A stretch of 10,043 nt of DNA from Methanosarcinales archaeon (GCA_030605805.1 JAUWHQ010000228.1:1-10043); one strand, 5' to 3'. Numbered from the stretch's first letter, positions 1 to 5,973 are shown. The notes: generated from the letters alone by a model not told the origin. Translations and numbers: made by a program.

Positions 1-114
1 AGAGCGATTATTCGCTGTTTTGCTTGCGTATGAGCCGAAGATGACCACCTCGTAGTCTCGCAGGAATGAGAGGTCTGATTTGGTATCGATGCCGGCATCG
101 GTGTCAGTCCGCAT
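1..114 (-). CDS. MntA-like minimal nucleotidyltransferase, N-terminal part only (runs off the left edge)
   Basis: The first 38 codons of a minus-strand gene whose remainder lies outside the window. The product begins MRTDTDAGID, then a strand and turn reading EVVIFGSYASKTANNRS. This is the GS(Y/S) helix-turn of the DNA polymerase beta-type minimal nucleotidyltransferases, cut just before the expected SDxD catalytic acids. The ATG overlaps the end of the upstream HepT gene by 11 bases, as is usual for HepT/MntA pairs. In the family, MntA is the antitoxin that transfers AMP to a tyrosine of HepT and so neutralises its RNase activity. Its partner here is frameshifted, so whether this copy is still useful is unclear. 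The family call rests on one motif plus the neighbour. Confidence 0.6.
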   Translation of the reverse strand, partial: MRTDTDAGIDTKSDLSFLRDYEVVIFGSYASKTANNRS

Positions 115-514
115 CCGGTTTAGCCTCGATGATTTCTATAACTTTGCAGAGTATTCTTTTAATCTCTTCGATGTTCTCGAATATCAGTTCAATGTTAACC
201 GTCCCATATCTGTGAACGACGGCGTTTCTCATACCGTTTAACTTCCCCGAGATTCTGTGCGAGTTCCCTGTTAATCTCATTCTTTGCCAGCAGATGGTCG
301 ATGTTCTCGTAATCGTCGCAGACACCAAACTCCCATATCATGCACCAGCATCGCAACCATATCCACCGCAGCATCGATACTGGTCTCGCACCCGTTAAAG
401 CACCCCATCGATGGACAGATCGTCCATGGTGCCGACATCTTCAGAGATGGAATACATCTTGTCAAGGATGTATCCGATTTTGGAACGGTACTGTCCCGCA
501 CGTTTTTCATCCAT
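104..514 (-). pseudogene. HepT-like HEPN ribonuclease toxin (DUF86), broken by apparent frameshifts
   Basis: A HepT/DUF86 protein of about 135 residues can be pieced together from three frames. It begins MDEKRAGQYRSK at 514 and stays in frame to a stop at 395-397 (ending DDLSIDGVL). It continues as GCETSIDAAVDMVAMLVHDM in a second frame to about 325, then as VCDDYENIDHLLAKNEIN in a third to about 240. It returns to the first frame for MRNAVVHRYGTVNIELIFEN and ends at 104. The segment RNAVVHRY is the HEPN RNase motif R-x4-H-x-Y. Each change is explained by one extra base, and the three together restore the frame. The start lies 30 bases downstream of trpC. Its partner nucleotidyltransferase overlaps the 3' end. 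Decay and assembly indels are both possible. Confidence 0.75.
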
Positions 515-543
515 CGGCAAGCCGCTTGCAAACCAGCAGCGAA

Positions 544-1320
544 CTACAGCGCATGAAGCGCATCGACCAGCGCCTTTGTCCGTTCAAACGGCGCATCCAT
601 GATCGCAGTCCCGACAAGAATCGCATCTGCTCCTGCATCGACCACACGGACCGCATCCGCAGCATCCCCGATCCCGCTCTCGCTGATGATGATCCGGTCA
701 TCCGGTATCAGCGGTGTCAGGCGCTCTGTTGTTGATAAATCGACTTTCAACGTGTTTAAGTCCCTGTTATTGATGCCTATGATCTTCGTCTTTGTGTCAA
801 GCGCACTCGCAAGTTCGGTTTCGTTATGCACCTCAACGAGCGGCTCAAGCCCCCGAGTAAGCGACAGATCGACGAATCGTTCAAGATCATCTCCAAGTAT
901 GCCAGCAATCAAGAGGATCAGGTCGCTTTCGGTTTCGTATATCTGTTTCTCATCGATTATGAAGTCCTTTCTCAGTACCGGAATTTTGACCGAGCCCCGA
1001 ACCGCAGAAAGGTTCTCCATGCTCCCGAAGAAGAAATCCGGCTCGGTCAGAACGGAGTTTGCCACTGCTCCTGCTGCCTCCATCTCCCGCGCAATTCTTG
1101 ATGCAACACCCGGGGTGATATTGCGATTATTCGTGGTTGGGGATCCGGGTTTCACCTCAGCGATCACAGGAATCCTGTTTTCATGCTTGCGGGACCGTAT
1201 CAGCCGGATGATGTCGCGGTGCTCGATCGGTGCCGGCACGTCCGCATCCGCATCCGCTGCGTGAATGCGCCTGACCCTGCGCCGGGTAGCCGCCAGTATC
1301 TCGTCGATGACCCTGTGCAT
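544..1320 (-). CDS. trpC: Indole-3-glycerol-phosphate synthase (TrpC)
   Basis: Cytoplasmic TIM-barrel enzyme of tryptophan synthesis that converts carboxyphenylamino-deoxyribulose phosphate to indole-3-glycerol phosphate with loss of CO2 and water. The 258-residue length is normal. Family motifs are in order: IAEVKPGSPT (E55, K57), NSVLTEPDFFFGS (89-100), PVLRKDFIID (K118), LVEVH (E163), GINNRDL (N184), ISESGIG (E214, S215) and ADAILVGTAIM (phosphate site). All acid, lysine and asparagine positions known to be catalytic in the family are present. The frame is open 32 codons further upstream, but homology begins at MHRVIDEILA, so the ATG at 1320 was chosen. No other trp gene is visible. Downstream, 30 bases away, lies the broken HepT gene, and the divergent neighbour is the M50 protease. 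Confidence 0.93.
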   Translation of the reverse strand: MHRVIDEILAATRRRVRRIHAADADADVPAPIEHRDIIRLIRSRKHENRIPVIAEVKPGSPTTNNRNITPGVASRIAREMEAAGAVANSVLTEPDFFFGSMENLSAVRGSVKIPVLRKDFIIDEKQIYETESDLILLIAGILGDDLERFVDLSLTRGLEPLVEVHNETELASALDTKTKIIGINNRDLNTLKVDLSTTERLTPLIPDDRIIISESGIGDAADAVRVVDAGADAILVGTAIMDAPFERTKALVDALHAL

Positions 1321-1440
1321 GACGGCATATATGGCGTGGATGAGATATGATGTTACCTGATGACGGGGAGGCTTTTTTCGCAGCAGAACGGTTGTGCCAG
1401 ACCCATGGTGACCCAATCTATGGTCAGGGAGACGCGGGAG

Positions 1441-1452
1441 GGTGCCGGCACC
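1441..1452. promoter_or_regulatory. 12-bp perfect palindrome in the trpC / M50 protease divergent intergenic region
   Basis: GGTGCCGGCACC reads identically on both strands. It lies between the two divergent genes, about 80 bases before the protease ATG and 120 before the trpC ATG. A dimeric regulator site is possible, but no second copy was found at a regular distance and the word could arise by chance in this G+C-rich stretch. The rest of 1321-1529 shows no clear gene. Confidence 0.25.
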
Positions 1453-1529
1453 ATCCGGAAGTTATCAGGAAGACCCAACCTCGCGCAACCACAAAGGTAT
1501 TGAAGCGCCAGATTAAACCATAAAATAAT

Positions 1530-2207
1530 ATGGCAAGAATGGATTCAGCAATCTATACCATCGGAACGCCGCCGCCAAGGCAGAAAGCCCGCATCAAAAC
1601 CAGCAAGACCGAAATGCAACATCTCCTCATCGCATGGATCGCTATATCAATTGCGTTTGCGTTTGTACTATCAAACAGTGCGCGATCCAACCCATTCGGC
1701 GAGACTGCGATCATGTTCTTCCTCGTATCCTTCTTCACAGTTGGGATTGGATTCATATTGCATGAACTCGCGCACAAGGTTGTTGCGCAGCGCTACAACC
1801 TCTGGGCAGAGTTTCGGATGAGCCCCACGTTTCTGATGCTTGCAGTCGGGATGGGATATCTGTGGGGTATGCTGCTTGCGGCGCCTGGTGCGGTATACAT
1901 ATCCGGACCCTATATTACCAGCGAGCAGAACGGACGCATCGCCGCTGCGGGTCCGCTCATGAACGTTATTCTGGCGGCGATTTTTCTGATGATCTCCACG
2001 CAAGGTGCCTTTCTCAAGGGATTTGGAGAATATGGGTGGAATGTCATATTTCTCGGCGTGCAGATTAATCTCTGGCTTGCCACATTCAACATGCTCCCGG
2101 TGAGTGTTCTTGACGGTAGGAAAGTGCTTGCATGGAACAAGCCCGCGTTTGCCGGGTTGTTTCTCCTGATTATTCTGATGTGGATCGGTGCCGTCACGAT
2201 ATTATAG
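1530..2207 (+). CDS. M50-family (site-2-type) intramembrane zinc metalloprotease
   Basis: A 225-residue polytopic membrane protein. Hydrophobic segments lie at about residues 31-48, 60-80, 101-122, 136-156, 172-190 and 206-224. The zinc-binding HExxH is HELAH at 78-82, inside a membrane helix. A second M50 signature, AAGPLMN (139-145), and the third zinc ligand region NMLPVSVLDG (187-196) are also present. These identify a site-2 protease relative that cuts substrates within the membrane; the substrate here is unknown. No PDZ or CBS domain is attached, so this is the minimal archaeal form. The ATG at 1530 lacks a clear Shine-Dalgarno site, and a second ATG three codons later (1539) is a possible start. 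The gene is divergent from trpC and its 3' end overlaps the facing small ORF by six bases. Confidence 0.9.
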   Translation: MARMDSAIYTIGTPPPRQKARIKTSKTEMQHLLIAWIAISIAFAFVLSNSARSNPFGETAIMFFLVSFFTVGIGFILHELAHKVVAQRYNLWAEFRMSPTFLMLAVGMGYLWGMLLAAPGAVYISGPYITSEQNGRIAAAGPLMNVILAAIFLMISTQGAFLKGFGEYGWNVIFLGVQINLWLATFNMLPVSVLDGRKVLAWNKPAFAGLFLLIILMWIGAVTIL

Positions 2208-2351
2208 ATCAGTCTTAAATCGATGTTCTATGTGGGCGACGATCTCGTGCAATATCAGTCCCAATCGCAACACCTCTGCCCTTCCTATCCGGGATGCGTA
2301 ATCCAAGGGGTCAAACTGTGGAGTTGCGGCTAACAATAACAGTTGTCCCAT
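2202..2351 (-). CDS. Small hypothetical protein (49 aa) with its own TATA box
   Basis: An ATG at 2351 opens a 49-codon frame that fills most of the gap between the convergent protease and substrate-binding protein genes. The protein begins MGQLLLLAATPQFDPLDYAS and ends IEHRFKTDL, with an amphipathic-helix-like middle (RIGRAEVLRLGLILHEIVAH). I do not recognise the family. Reality is supported by a strong TATA-like element, TTTAAAATATAA, whose core ends about 25 bases upstream of the ATG. That is the spacing expected for an archaeal leaderless transcript. The stop overlaps the end of the protease gene by six bases. It could also be the surviving end of a larger decayed gene. It is shorter than the length at which most gene callers are trusted. 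Confidence 0.45.
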   Translation of the reverse strand: MGQLLLLAATPQFDPLDYASRIGRAEVLRLGLILHEIVAHIEHRFKTDL

Positions 2352-2370
2352 AAAACTGGCGCAGAACAAA

Positions 2371-2420
2371 AAATTATATTTTAAATATCATAAAAAATAA
2401 AAGGGGACATCACTCCCCTT
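2371..2420 (-). terminator. Hairpin plus T-rich tract ending the regulator-lipoprotein-SBP operon
   Basis: AAGGGGA (2401-2407) and TCCCCTT (2414-2420) form a 7-bp stem with a 6-base loop that spans the stop codon of the substrate-binding protein. On the minus strand it is followed by TTATTTTTTATG and further T/A-rich sequence to about 2371. A stem followed by a U-rich run suits an archaeal intrinsic terminator. The T-rich tract also carries the TATA box of the next small ORF. Confidence 0.6.
2374..2385 (-). promoter_or_regulatory. Archaeal TATA box for the 49-aa ORF
   Basis: Minus-strand TTTAAAATATAA matches the TTTAWATA consensus. The core ends about 25 bases before the ATG at 2351, which would place transcription initiation at or next to the start codon. 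Confidence 0.5.
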
Positions 2421-3423
2421 TCACCTCATCATAGAAACTCGTATCGAAGAGATCCTCCGCAGTCAGCAGCCTGTCAACATATCCAAGCTCGTAGTCGACC
2501 TCTGCAAACTCAAGGGTGCAGTTAAGCTCGATGTGCGGATCACTGATCCACCTACCGTCCCATTGTTCGAAGGAATATAGGACTCTATCGGCGTCAAAGC
2601 CTGTTTTTTCTGCAAATATCTCAGCAGATTCGTTCTGGTTCTCGATCAGATACTCAGTCGCCCTGATATGTATGCGTACGATCTCCCGGACCATGTCAGG
2701 GTGGTTCTTGATCAGTTCGTCGCTGACGAGCAGGCAGCAACATGCATGATCCTGCCACATCTCGCCTGAACTGGCAACGCTCCTGCCATTACCATCGAGT
2801 TCGATGATCGCAGGTCCCGGATGCGGCAAAAATACGCCGTCCACTGCTTTTGCTGAAATTGCAGTCATCGCATCGCCAGGTCCCATCGGCACGATCTCGA
2901 CATCATCGATGCTGACGTTGTTATCCATCAGGAATTTCTTGAGTACGCCATCCTGAATCGATCCCGGCGGAAACGTTGCGATCTTAAGCCCGCGCAGATC
3001 GGCTGGCGAGGTGTAATTGTCTGCAATCTCAGGTCTGAGCACAAGGTCAGAGCCCTGCACCTGCACTCCTGCCACGATCTTTGCCTCAAGCCCCTGCGCG
3101 ATCGCCGTGATCGGTGGTGCGACACCGACATAAGCGATATCGAGGTGACCTGCCATCATGGACTGCATCTCAGGCGGACCTGATGGGAACGAATACTCAG
3201 TGACCTCTGTGATCCCGAACTTGGCGAGATCGTCTTTCCACCAGCCCTTATCCATCGCGACCATCTCTGCGATCTGGTGCGTGCTTGGCTGATATCCGAT
3301 GCGAAGATGTGTCATCTGCTCAGTTTCGGGTGCAACTTCTCCATCATCTGGCGTTTCATCAACACACCCGGAAAAAGCGGCGAGCATCAGCACCACCACC
3401 AGTATTGTCAGTAGTTTCTTCAT
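2410..3423 (-). CDS. NitT/TauT-type ABC transporter substrate-binding lipoprotein
   Basis: A 337-residue exported solute-binding protein of the SsuA/TauA/NMT1-like class. It has a lipoprotein signal (KK, hydrophobic stretch, then AAFSGC with the lipid-acceptor Cys at 20) and a short acidic linker. Typical periplasmic-binding-protein-type lobes follow: HLRIGYQPSTHQIAEM (39-54), a GHLDIAYVG substrate-cleft segment (92-100), DLRGLKIATFPPGS (143-156) and VDGVFLPHPGPAII. Family members bind nitrate, taurine, aliphatic sulfonates, thiamine precursors or similar, and the ligand here cannot be told. The start is well supported by AGGAGG (3429-3434) five bases before the ATG. It is the last gene of an operon with the lipoprotein and HTH regulator, 24 bases after the former. 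No permease or ATPase gene is visible, so the cognate transporter must be elsewhere or absent. Confidence 0.88.
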   Translation of the reverse strand: MKKLLTILVVVLMLAAFSGCVDETPDDGEVAPETEQMTHLRIGYQPSTHQIAEMVAMDKGWWKDDLAKFGITEVTEYSFPSGPPEMQSMMAGHLDIAYVGVAPPITAIAQGLEAKIVAGVQVQGSDLVLRPEIADNYTSPADLRGLKIATFPPGSIQDGVLKKFLMDNNVSIDDVEIVPMGPGDAMTAISAKAVDGVFLPHPGPAIIELDGNGRSVASSGEMWQDHACCCLLVSDELIKNHPDMVREIVRIHIRATEYLIENQNESAEIFAEKTGFDADRVLYSFEQWDGRWISDPHIELNCTLEFAEVDYELGYVDRLLTAEDLFDTSFYDEVKGE

Positions 3424-3447
3424 TGTAGCCTCCTGTTCCTTAATATC

Positions 3448-4056
3448 TCAATATCCGGTCATCCGAGCCAGTTCCATGCTTGCCGATTTATCGGAGGTCC
3501 CTGGCTCAACGATGAATACAAAGTTGCCGTTCGACCAGACATAGCCGTACCTAACGTCACCATCCTCTATCGGCGGTCTGGTCCTGACCTCTGTTGCCTC
3601 GTGCCCGTTGAAGTTCACCGTATCGAATCTGGGAACATCCCGAGCAGGTGGGTTTTCAAAGTCTGGCTGGTTCTTGTAGTTTCGGGCAGCGTTTGCCGCA
3701 TTCACCGAATCGGTACACTCGATGACGGTCACAGTCACGTCGGTATGCTCACCTTCAGCAGAATAGATTCCCTGAACCGCGTCTGTTATCTCACCGACGC
3801 CCATGCTTCCGGAGACCATCGACGCGGCATCTTTTAGTACATCCATCGTCCCTTCGGTGTTCTTATCGATTACGGCTCTCAATGTGAACGATTCCGGAAG
3901 ATCATCTCGTGGAATCATGTCTGCTATGGCGGGCGGCGTTTCAGGTGTCGTGGTGGCAGTCGGTGTCGGCGTTTCCGTACCTGAATCATCAGGTATGATA
4001 CATGCGGATGCGGCAATCGCCACAACCAATACCACTATCGGTAGTATGCTCTTCAT
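3448..4056 (-). CDS. Secreted lipoprotein with Thr/Pro linker, function unknown
   Basis: A 202-residue protein with an N-terminal signal and lipobox (AASAC, Cys 19). It is followed by a Thr/Pro/Glu-rich spacer at about residues 25-45, as seen in archaeal surface lipoproteins. The folded part shows a mixed alpha/beta pattern with segments such as ESFTLRAVIDK, DVTVTVIEC and FNGHEATEVRT, and ends RYGYVWSNGNFVFIVEPGT. I recognise no catalytic motif. The C-terminal repeat of strand-like segments resembles small extracellular binding modules common in methanogen relatives, but this is only an impression. The ATG follows the HTH regulator stop after three bases (TGA ATT ATG), so the two are probably translated together. 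The SBP gene follows after 24 bases. A role in sensing or ligand capture with that SBP is a context-based guess. Confidence 0.7.
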   Translation of the reverse strand: MKSILPIVVLVVAIAASACIIPDDSGTETPTPTATTTPETPPAIADMIPRDDLPESFTLRAVIDKNTEGTMDVLKDAASMVSGSMGVGEITDAVQGIYSAEGEHTDVTVTVIECTDSVNAANAARNYKNQPDFENPPARDVPRFDTVNFNGHEATEVRTRPPIEDGDVRYGYVWSNGNFVFIVEPGTSDKSASMELARMTGY

Positions 4057-4059
4057 AAT

Positions 4060-5046
4060 TCAGCTTCCTTTGTCAATACTTCTCTCCTGAATGAGTTGAA
4101 TAACGTCATCGTGATCGCTGATCTTCTCAAGTTCGCTCTCTCTGATCAGCACGGTGCCGTCGATGCGCGTGTGCCGACAGCTTCCTTTCACGATGTACAG
4201 CGATCTTGTGCCCGCAACACACGAGATACTACTCATCAGACGGGCATTTCTCACCATCGTCCGATTGTATGTGTTGAGTCCGGTCAGCAGCATGTTGTGC
4301 TCGTCATCGTCTGATATGGCGTTAAACGGCGCCTGCTTTGCAGGAAACACGATGAATCCGAGCGGTGTGAGCAGCAGCGAAACCTCGCTCCTATCGTCCC
4401 TTCGATCATCTTGCTGATCGTCCCTCTGATGACCTATCGGACCATCTCTCTGGATCTGATCATCCCGGGTTGATGAAAAGATCCTGACAGGACAGATCAA
4501 CTCGATATCAAGGAACTCTTCGAGACGGAGAGCCACATCGATCGATGCGTCCATCTCCCCGTCCTCGTATTTGCTGATCGTTCTCCGCGATATCCCGAGT
4601 TTGGTTGCGAGTTCCCCGAGCGAAATCTTTCTTCCGGTGCGGATGCTGCGCAGCCGTTCGCCATCGATGTTGATGCACAGCCCGCCCCGCGCCGCATAAA
4701 CCAGCGGCGGGACGCCTTCAATCAGGCAATCGTGTAGCGTGGCAGGATTAATCGAGGGAATGCCGTGTCTGAAGTAGGTCACGCCGTCCTCGAGCATCCG
4801 GCTGCGTGACTTGCTTCCGATGACAAGCGGCGTCCCATTCAGACGATCAGACAGGGATCGCATCTCATGCGCCGCTGCAGCATTCAGGCTGTCGAGATCT
4901 GAGAGTGTGCGGAGCAACAGCAGGATACGATTGTTCCGCGCAGCCAGATCAAAGCTCCTTGGGCGAGTATTACACCGATCCGAGAGCATGAATCCGGCTC
5001 TGGTCAAGATTTCGATAACTCGGAGCGTTAACAACTCTTTGTTCAT
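4060..5046 (-). CDS. Archaeal HTH-type (Cro/C1) transcriptional regulator
   Basis: A 328-residue DNA-binding protein of the euryarchaeal family annotated as 'putative HTH-type transcriptional regulatory protein'. The N-terminal domain (1-125) has the family start MNKELLTLRVIEILTRAGF, SDRCN and PLVIGSKSR. A Cro/C1 helix-turn-helix follows at about 127-180 (ISLGELATKLGISRRTISKY, then EDG). A variable linker comes next (about 190-222), unusually rich in Asp, Arg and Gln (RDDQQDDRRDDRSE). The C-terminal domain begins LGFIVFPAKQAPFNAIS (229-245). The frame is open 22 codons further upstream, but the ATG at 5046 matches the family start and sits 24 bases after a TATA box, so it was preferred. It is first in the operon with the two lipoproteins and probably regulates them. 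Its target is not known. Confidence 0.88.
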   Translation of the reverse strand: MNKELLTLRVIEILTRAGFMLSDRCNTRPRSFDLAARNNRILLLLRTLSDLDSLNAAAAHEMRSLSDRLNGTPLVIGSKSRSRMLEDGVTYFRHGIPSINPATLHDCLIEGVPPLVYAARGGLCINIDGERLRSIRTGRKISLGELATKLGISRRTISKYEDGEMDASIDVALRLEEFLDIELICPVRIFSSTRDDQIQRDGPIGHQRDDQQDDRRDDRSEVSLLLTPLGFIVFPAKQAPFNAISDDDEHNMLLTGLNTYNRTMVRNARLMSSISCVAGTRSLYIVKGSCRHTRIDGTVLIRESELEKISDHDDVIQLIQERSIDKGS

Positions 5047-5070
5047 CAGGATTTCGTATACCGCACCCTT

Positions 5071-5080
5071 GATATAAAGG
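5071..5080 (-). promoter_or_regulatory. TATA box of the HTH regulator-lipoprotein-SBP operon
   Basis: Minus-strand CCTTTATATC, with the TATA core ending 24 bases before the ATG at 5046. The spacing implies a leaderless mRNA and supports the downstream start over the longer open frame, whose extra codons would lie upstream of and across the box. Confidence 0.55.
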
Positions 5081-5138
5081 TTTGCTGCTACCTGGCTTTG
5101 GGACGAACCCATCCACTAAATCATAATCCGCGCTGTAT

Positions 5139-5165
5139 CTCAAGAATCCTACCGGATCTCTTGAG
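5139..5165. repeat. Strong imperfect hairpin upstream of the HTH regulator
   Basis: CTCAAGAATCC (5139-5149), a 4-base TACC loop, and GGATCTCTTGAG (5154-5165) pair over 11 bp with one bulged base. No T-tract follows on either strand, so it is not a standard terminator. A weaker 6-bp hairpin, TATCCC/GGGATA, lies at 5186-5203. The surrounding 5113-5260 shows no convincing gene. An operator for the HTH regulator or a structured RNA are both possible. Confidence 0.4.
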
Positions 5166-5260
5166 CAAATCAGTCATCTGATAATTATCCCGATGGTGGG
5201 ATATTTCCATTTCCTTCTTTCATACATTCTACATCAGCAATGATAGTGTTCAGGCAAACA

Positions 5261-5322
5261 AACCACAATTGTATTTAAGTCCATCCACCGTAAGGTTGTG
5301 GTTATGTTTGAGGCGGATGGAC
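5261..5322. repeat. Two interleaved 8-bp inverted repeats around a TATA box
   Basis: AACCACAA (5261-5268) pairs with TTGTGGTT (5296-5303). GTCCATCC (5279-5286) pairs with GGATGGAC (5315-5322). All arms are perfect and the order is A-B-A'-B'. The TATA box lies between A and B, and A' ends directly before an ATG. The layout suits overlapping operator sites; only B-B' could pair in an RNA started near the ATG if initiation were a little upstream of 5279. Confidence 0.45.
5271..5279 (+). promoter_or_regulatory. TATA box for the plus-strand 48-aa ORF
   Basis: GTATTTAAG matches the archaeal TATA consensus, and its end is 24 bases before the ATG at 5304. This is the same spacing as at the HTH regulator gene, and implies a leaderless transcript. 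Confidence 0.45.
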
Positions 5323-5450
5323 GGAGTTTTACAACTCCCGAGGTACATTCTTCACCAGAGGAATGTCGTCTTCTACAGGATTCCATACCGCATCCAAATA
5401 CACACCAAAGTAACCATATATCCGCTTATACACAATTCCTGTCAGTGTGA
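5304..5450 (+). CDS. Possible small leaderless gene (48 aa), unknown
   Basis: An ATG at 5304 opens a 48-codon frame starting MFEADGRSFTTPEVHSSPEE and ending SAYTQFLSV. It is the only plus-strand candidate between the HTH regulator and the toxin array. The support is positional: a TATA box at the leaderless spacing and inverted repeats that bracket box and start codon. The amino-acid sequence itself, rich in Ser, Thr, His and Pro with little hydrophobic core, is not convincing as a folded protein. An overlapping frame starting at 5269 is longer but has no promoter in position. Without a gene here, 5113-5465 would be purely non-coding. Confidence 0.25.
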   Translation: MFEADGRSFTTPEVHSSPEECRLLQDSIPHPNTHQSNHISAYTQFLSV

Positions 5451-5465
5451 GCGACATTCGTAAGC

Positions 5466-5606
5466 TTACATCTTCTCCATAATTTTAAGAAATTCCTTGT
5501 CTTCTTCGAGAATTTCATCGATCTCCTTCAATGCCAGTTCTCTGGGTACTTTTACCGTCCTTATGGTCCCATCTTCAGACAATACAAATCTATCAAAGGT
5601 TTCCAT
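5466..5606 (-). CDS. Small acidic protein (46 aa), likely antitoxin or partner of the Fic/Doc toxin
   Basis: A 46-codon gene translationally coupled to the Fic gene. Its ATG at 5606 lies inside the Fic coding region, overlapping by 14 bases, with AGGAGG seven bases upstream. The product starts METFDRFVLSEDG, has a short strand (TIRTVKVP), then a charged helix (RELALKEIDEILEEDKEF) ending KIMEKM. That architecture, a short strand then an acidic helix, fits a small antitoxin. No S/T-xxx-E-G/N Fic inhibition motif of the class I type is visible, so inhibition, if any, may resemble Phd blocking Doc with a helix. The order toxin-then-antitoxin is the reverse of phd-doc. It is the last gene of the array. 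Confidence 0.6.
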   Translation of the reverse strand: METFDRFVLSEDGTIRTVKVPRELALKEIDEILEEDKEFLKIMEKM

Positions 5607-5973
5607 GTTCAAGCCTCCTGTATATCCATTCGATCAGTTCCGGATATGAAATCTCGCTATTGGCTATTTTAAGCGATATATAGACCAACCCACCCAGTGG
5701 CGTGTTGAGTCTGAAATTGTTTTGTTTCATGAATAATTTCATGGTTTCTGTACCGGTTCTTTTATTCCCATCAATGAATGAGTGGCTCTGAATAATTTCA
5801 TACCAGAAGATCGCAGATATGGTTGCGATTTGTCGTTTATAGTCTTTCTTCGGGGTTTTTGACTCTATCTTTGCTATGAGAAAATCTATTGAGCCGGGAC
5901 TCAAAATCGCACCGCCAAGTTTTCTGTTTATGGTAACTATGTCATCCGAGGATGGTATTATGATTTCAGCCAT
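5593..5973 (-). CDS. Fic/Doc-family toxin (death-on-curing type)
   Basis: A 126-residue single-domain Fic-fold protein. The active-site loop is HSFIDGNKRTG at 64-74, matching the canonical H-x-F-x-(D/E)-(G/A)-N-K-R-T-(G/A) motif. His64 is the general base, Asp68 the metal ligand, and Asn70/Lys71/Arg72 the phosphate contacts. The N-terminal IIIPSSDDIVTINRKLGG and C-terminal YPELIEWIYRRL helix fit the Doc-like subgroup. The loop has Gly at the position where Doc itself has Ala. True Fic enzymes transfer AMP while Doc phosphorylates EF-Tu, so the reaction and target cannot be told. The ATG overlaps the HepT 3' end by 16 bases, with GGAG four bases upstream. It is followed by the overlapping 46-aa partner. 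The helix-bearing inhibitory motif is not present within this protein. Confidence 0.88.
   Translation of the reverse strand: MAEIIIPSSDDIVTINRKLGGAILSPGSIDFLIAKIESKTPKKDYKRQIATISAIFWYEIIQSHSFIDGNKRTGTETMKLFMKQNNFRLNTPLGGLVYISLKIANSEISYPELIEWIYRRLEHGNL

Noticed and set aside
340..735. Plus-strand 131-codon frame rich in Arg, His and Cys
   Set aside because: Antisense to the HepT remnant and the end of trpC; no ribosome-binding site and no domain.
599..1264. A 221-codon open frame on the plus strand
   Set aside because: It is antisense to trpC, whose whole set of catalytic motifs is intact on the minus strand. The product is Ser/Arg-rich with no recognisable domain, as expected for a shadow frame in G+C-rich DNA.
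1671..2197. Minus-strand frames opposite the M50 protease
   Set aside because: Antisense to a gene with clear HELAH and LDG zinc-site motifs; products lack hydrophobic or domain patterns.
5269..5463. Plus-strand 64-codon frame starting MYLSPSTVRLW
   Set aside because: Its ATG lies inside the TATA region, and the shorter frame at 5304 has better promoter spacing. No family resemblance was seen.
5113..5465. Insertion-sequence end suggested by inverted repeats
   Set aside because: The repeats are internal and interleaved, with no transposase frame and no target-site duplication nearby.
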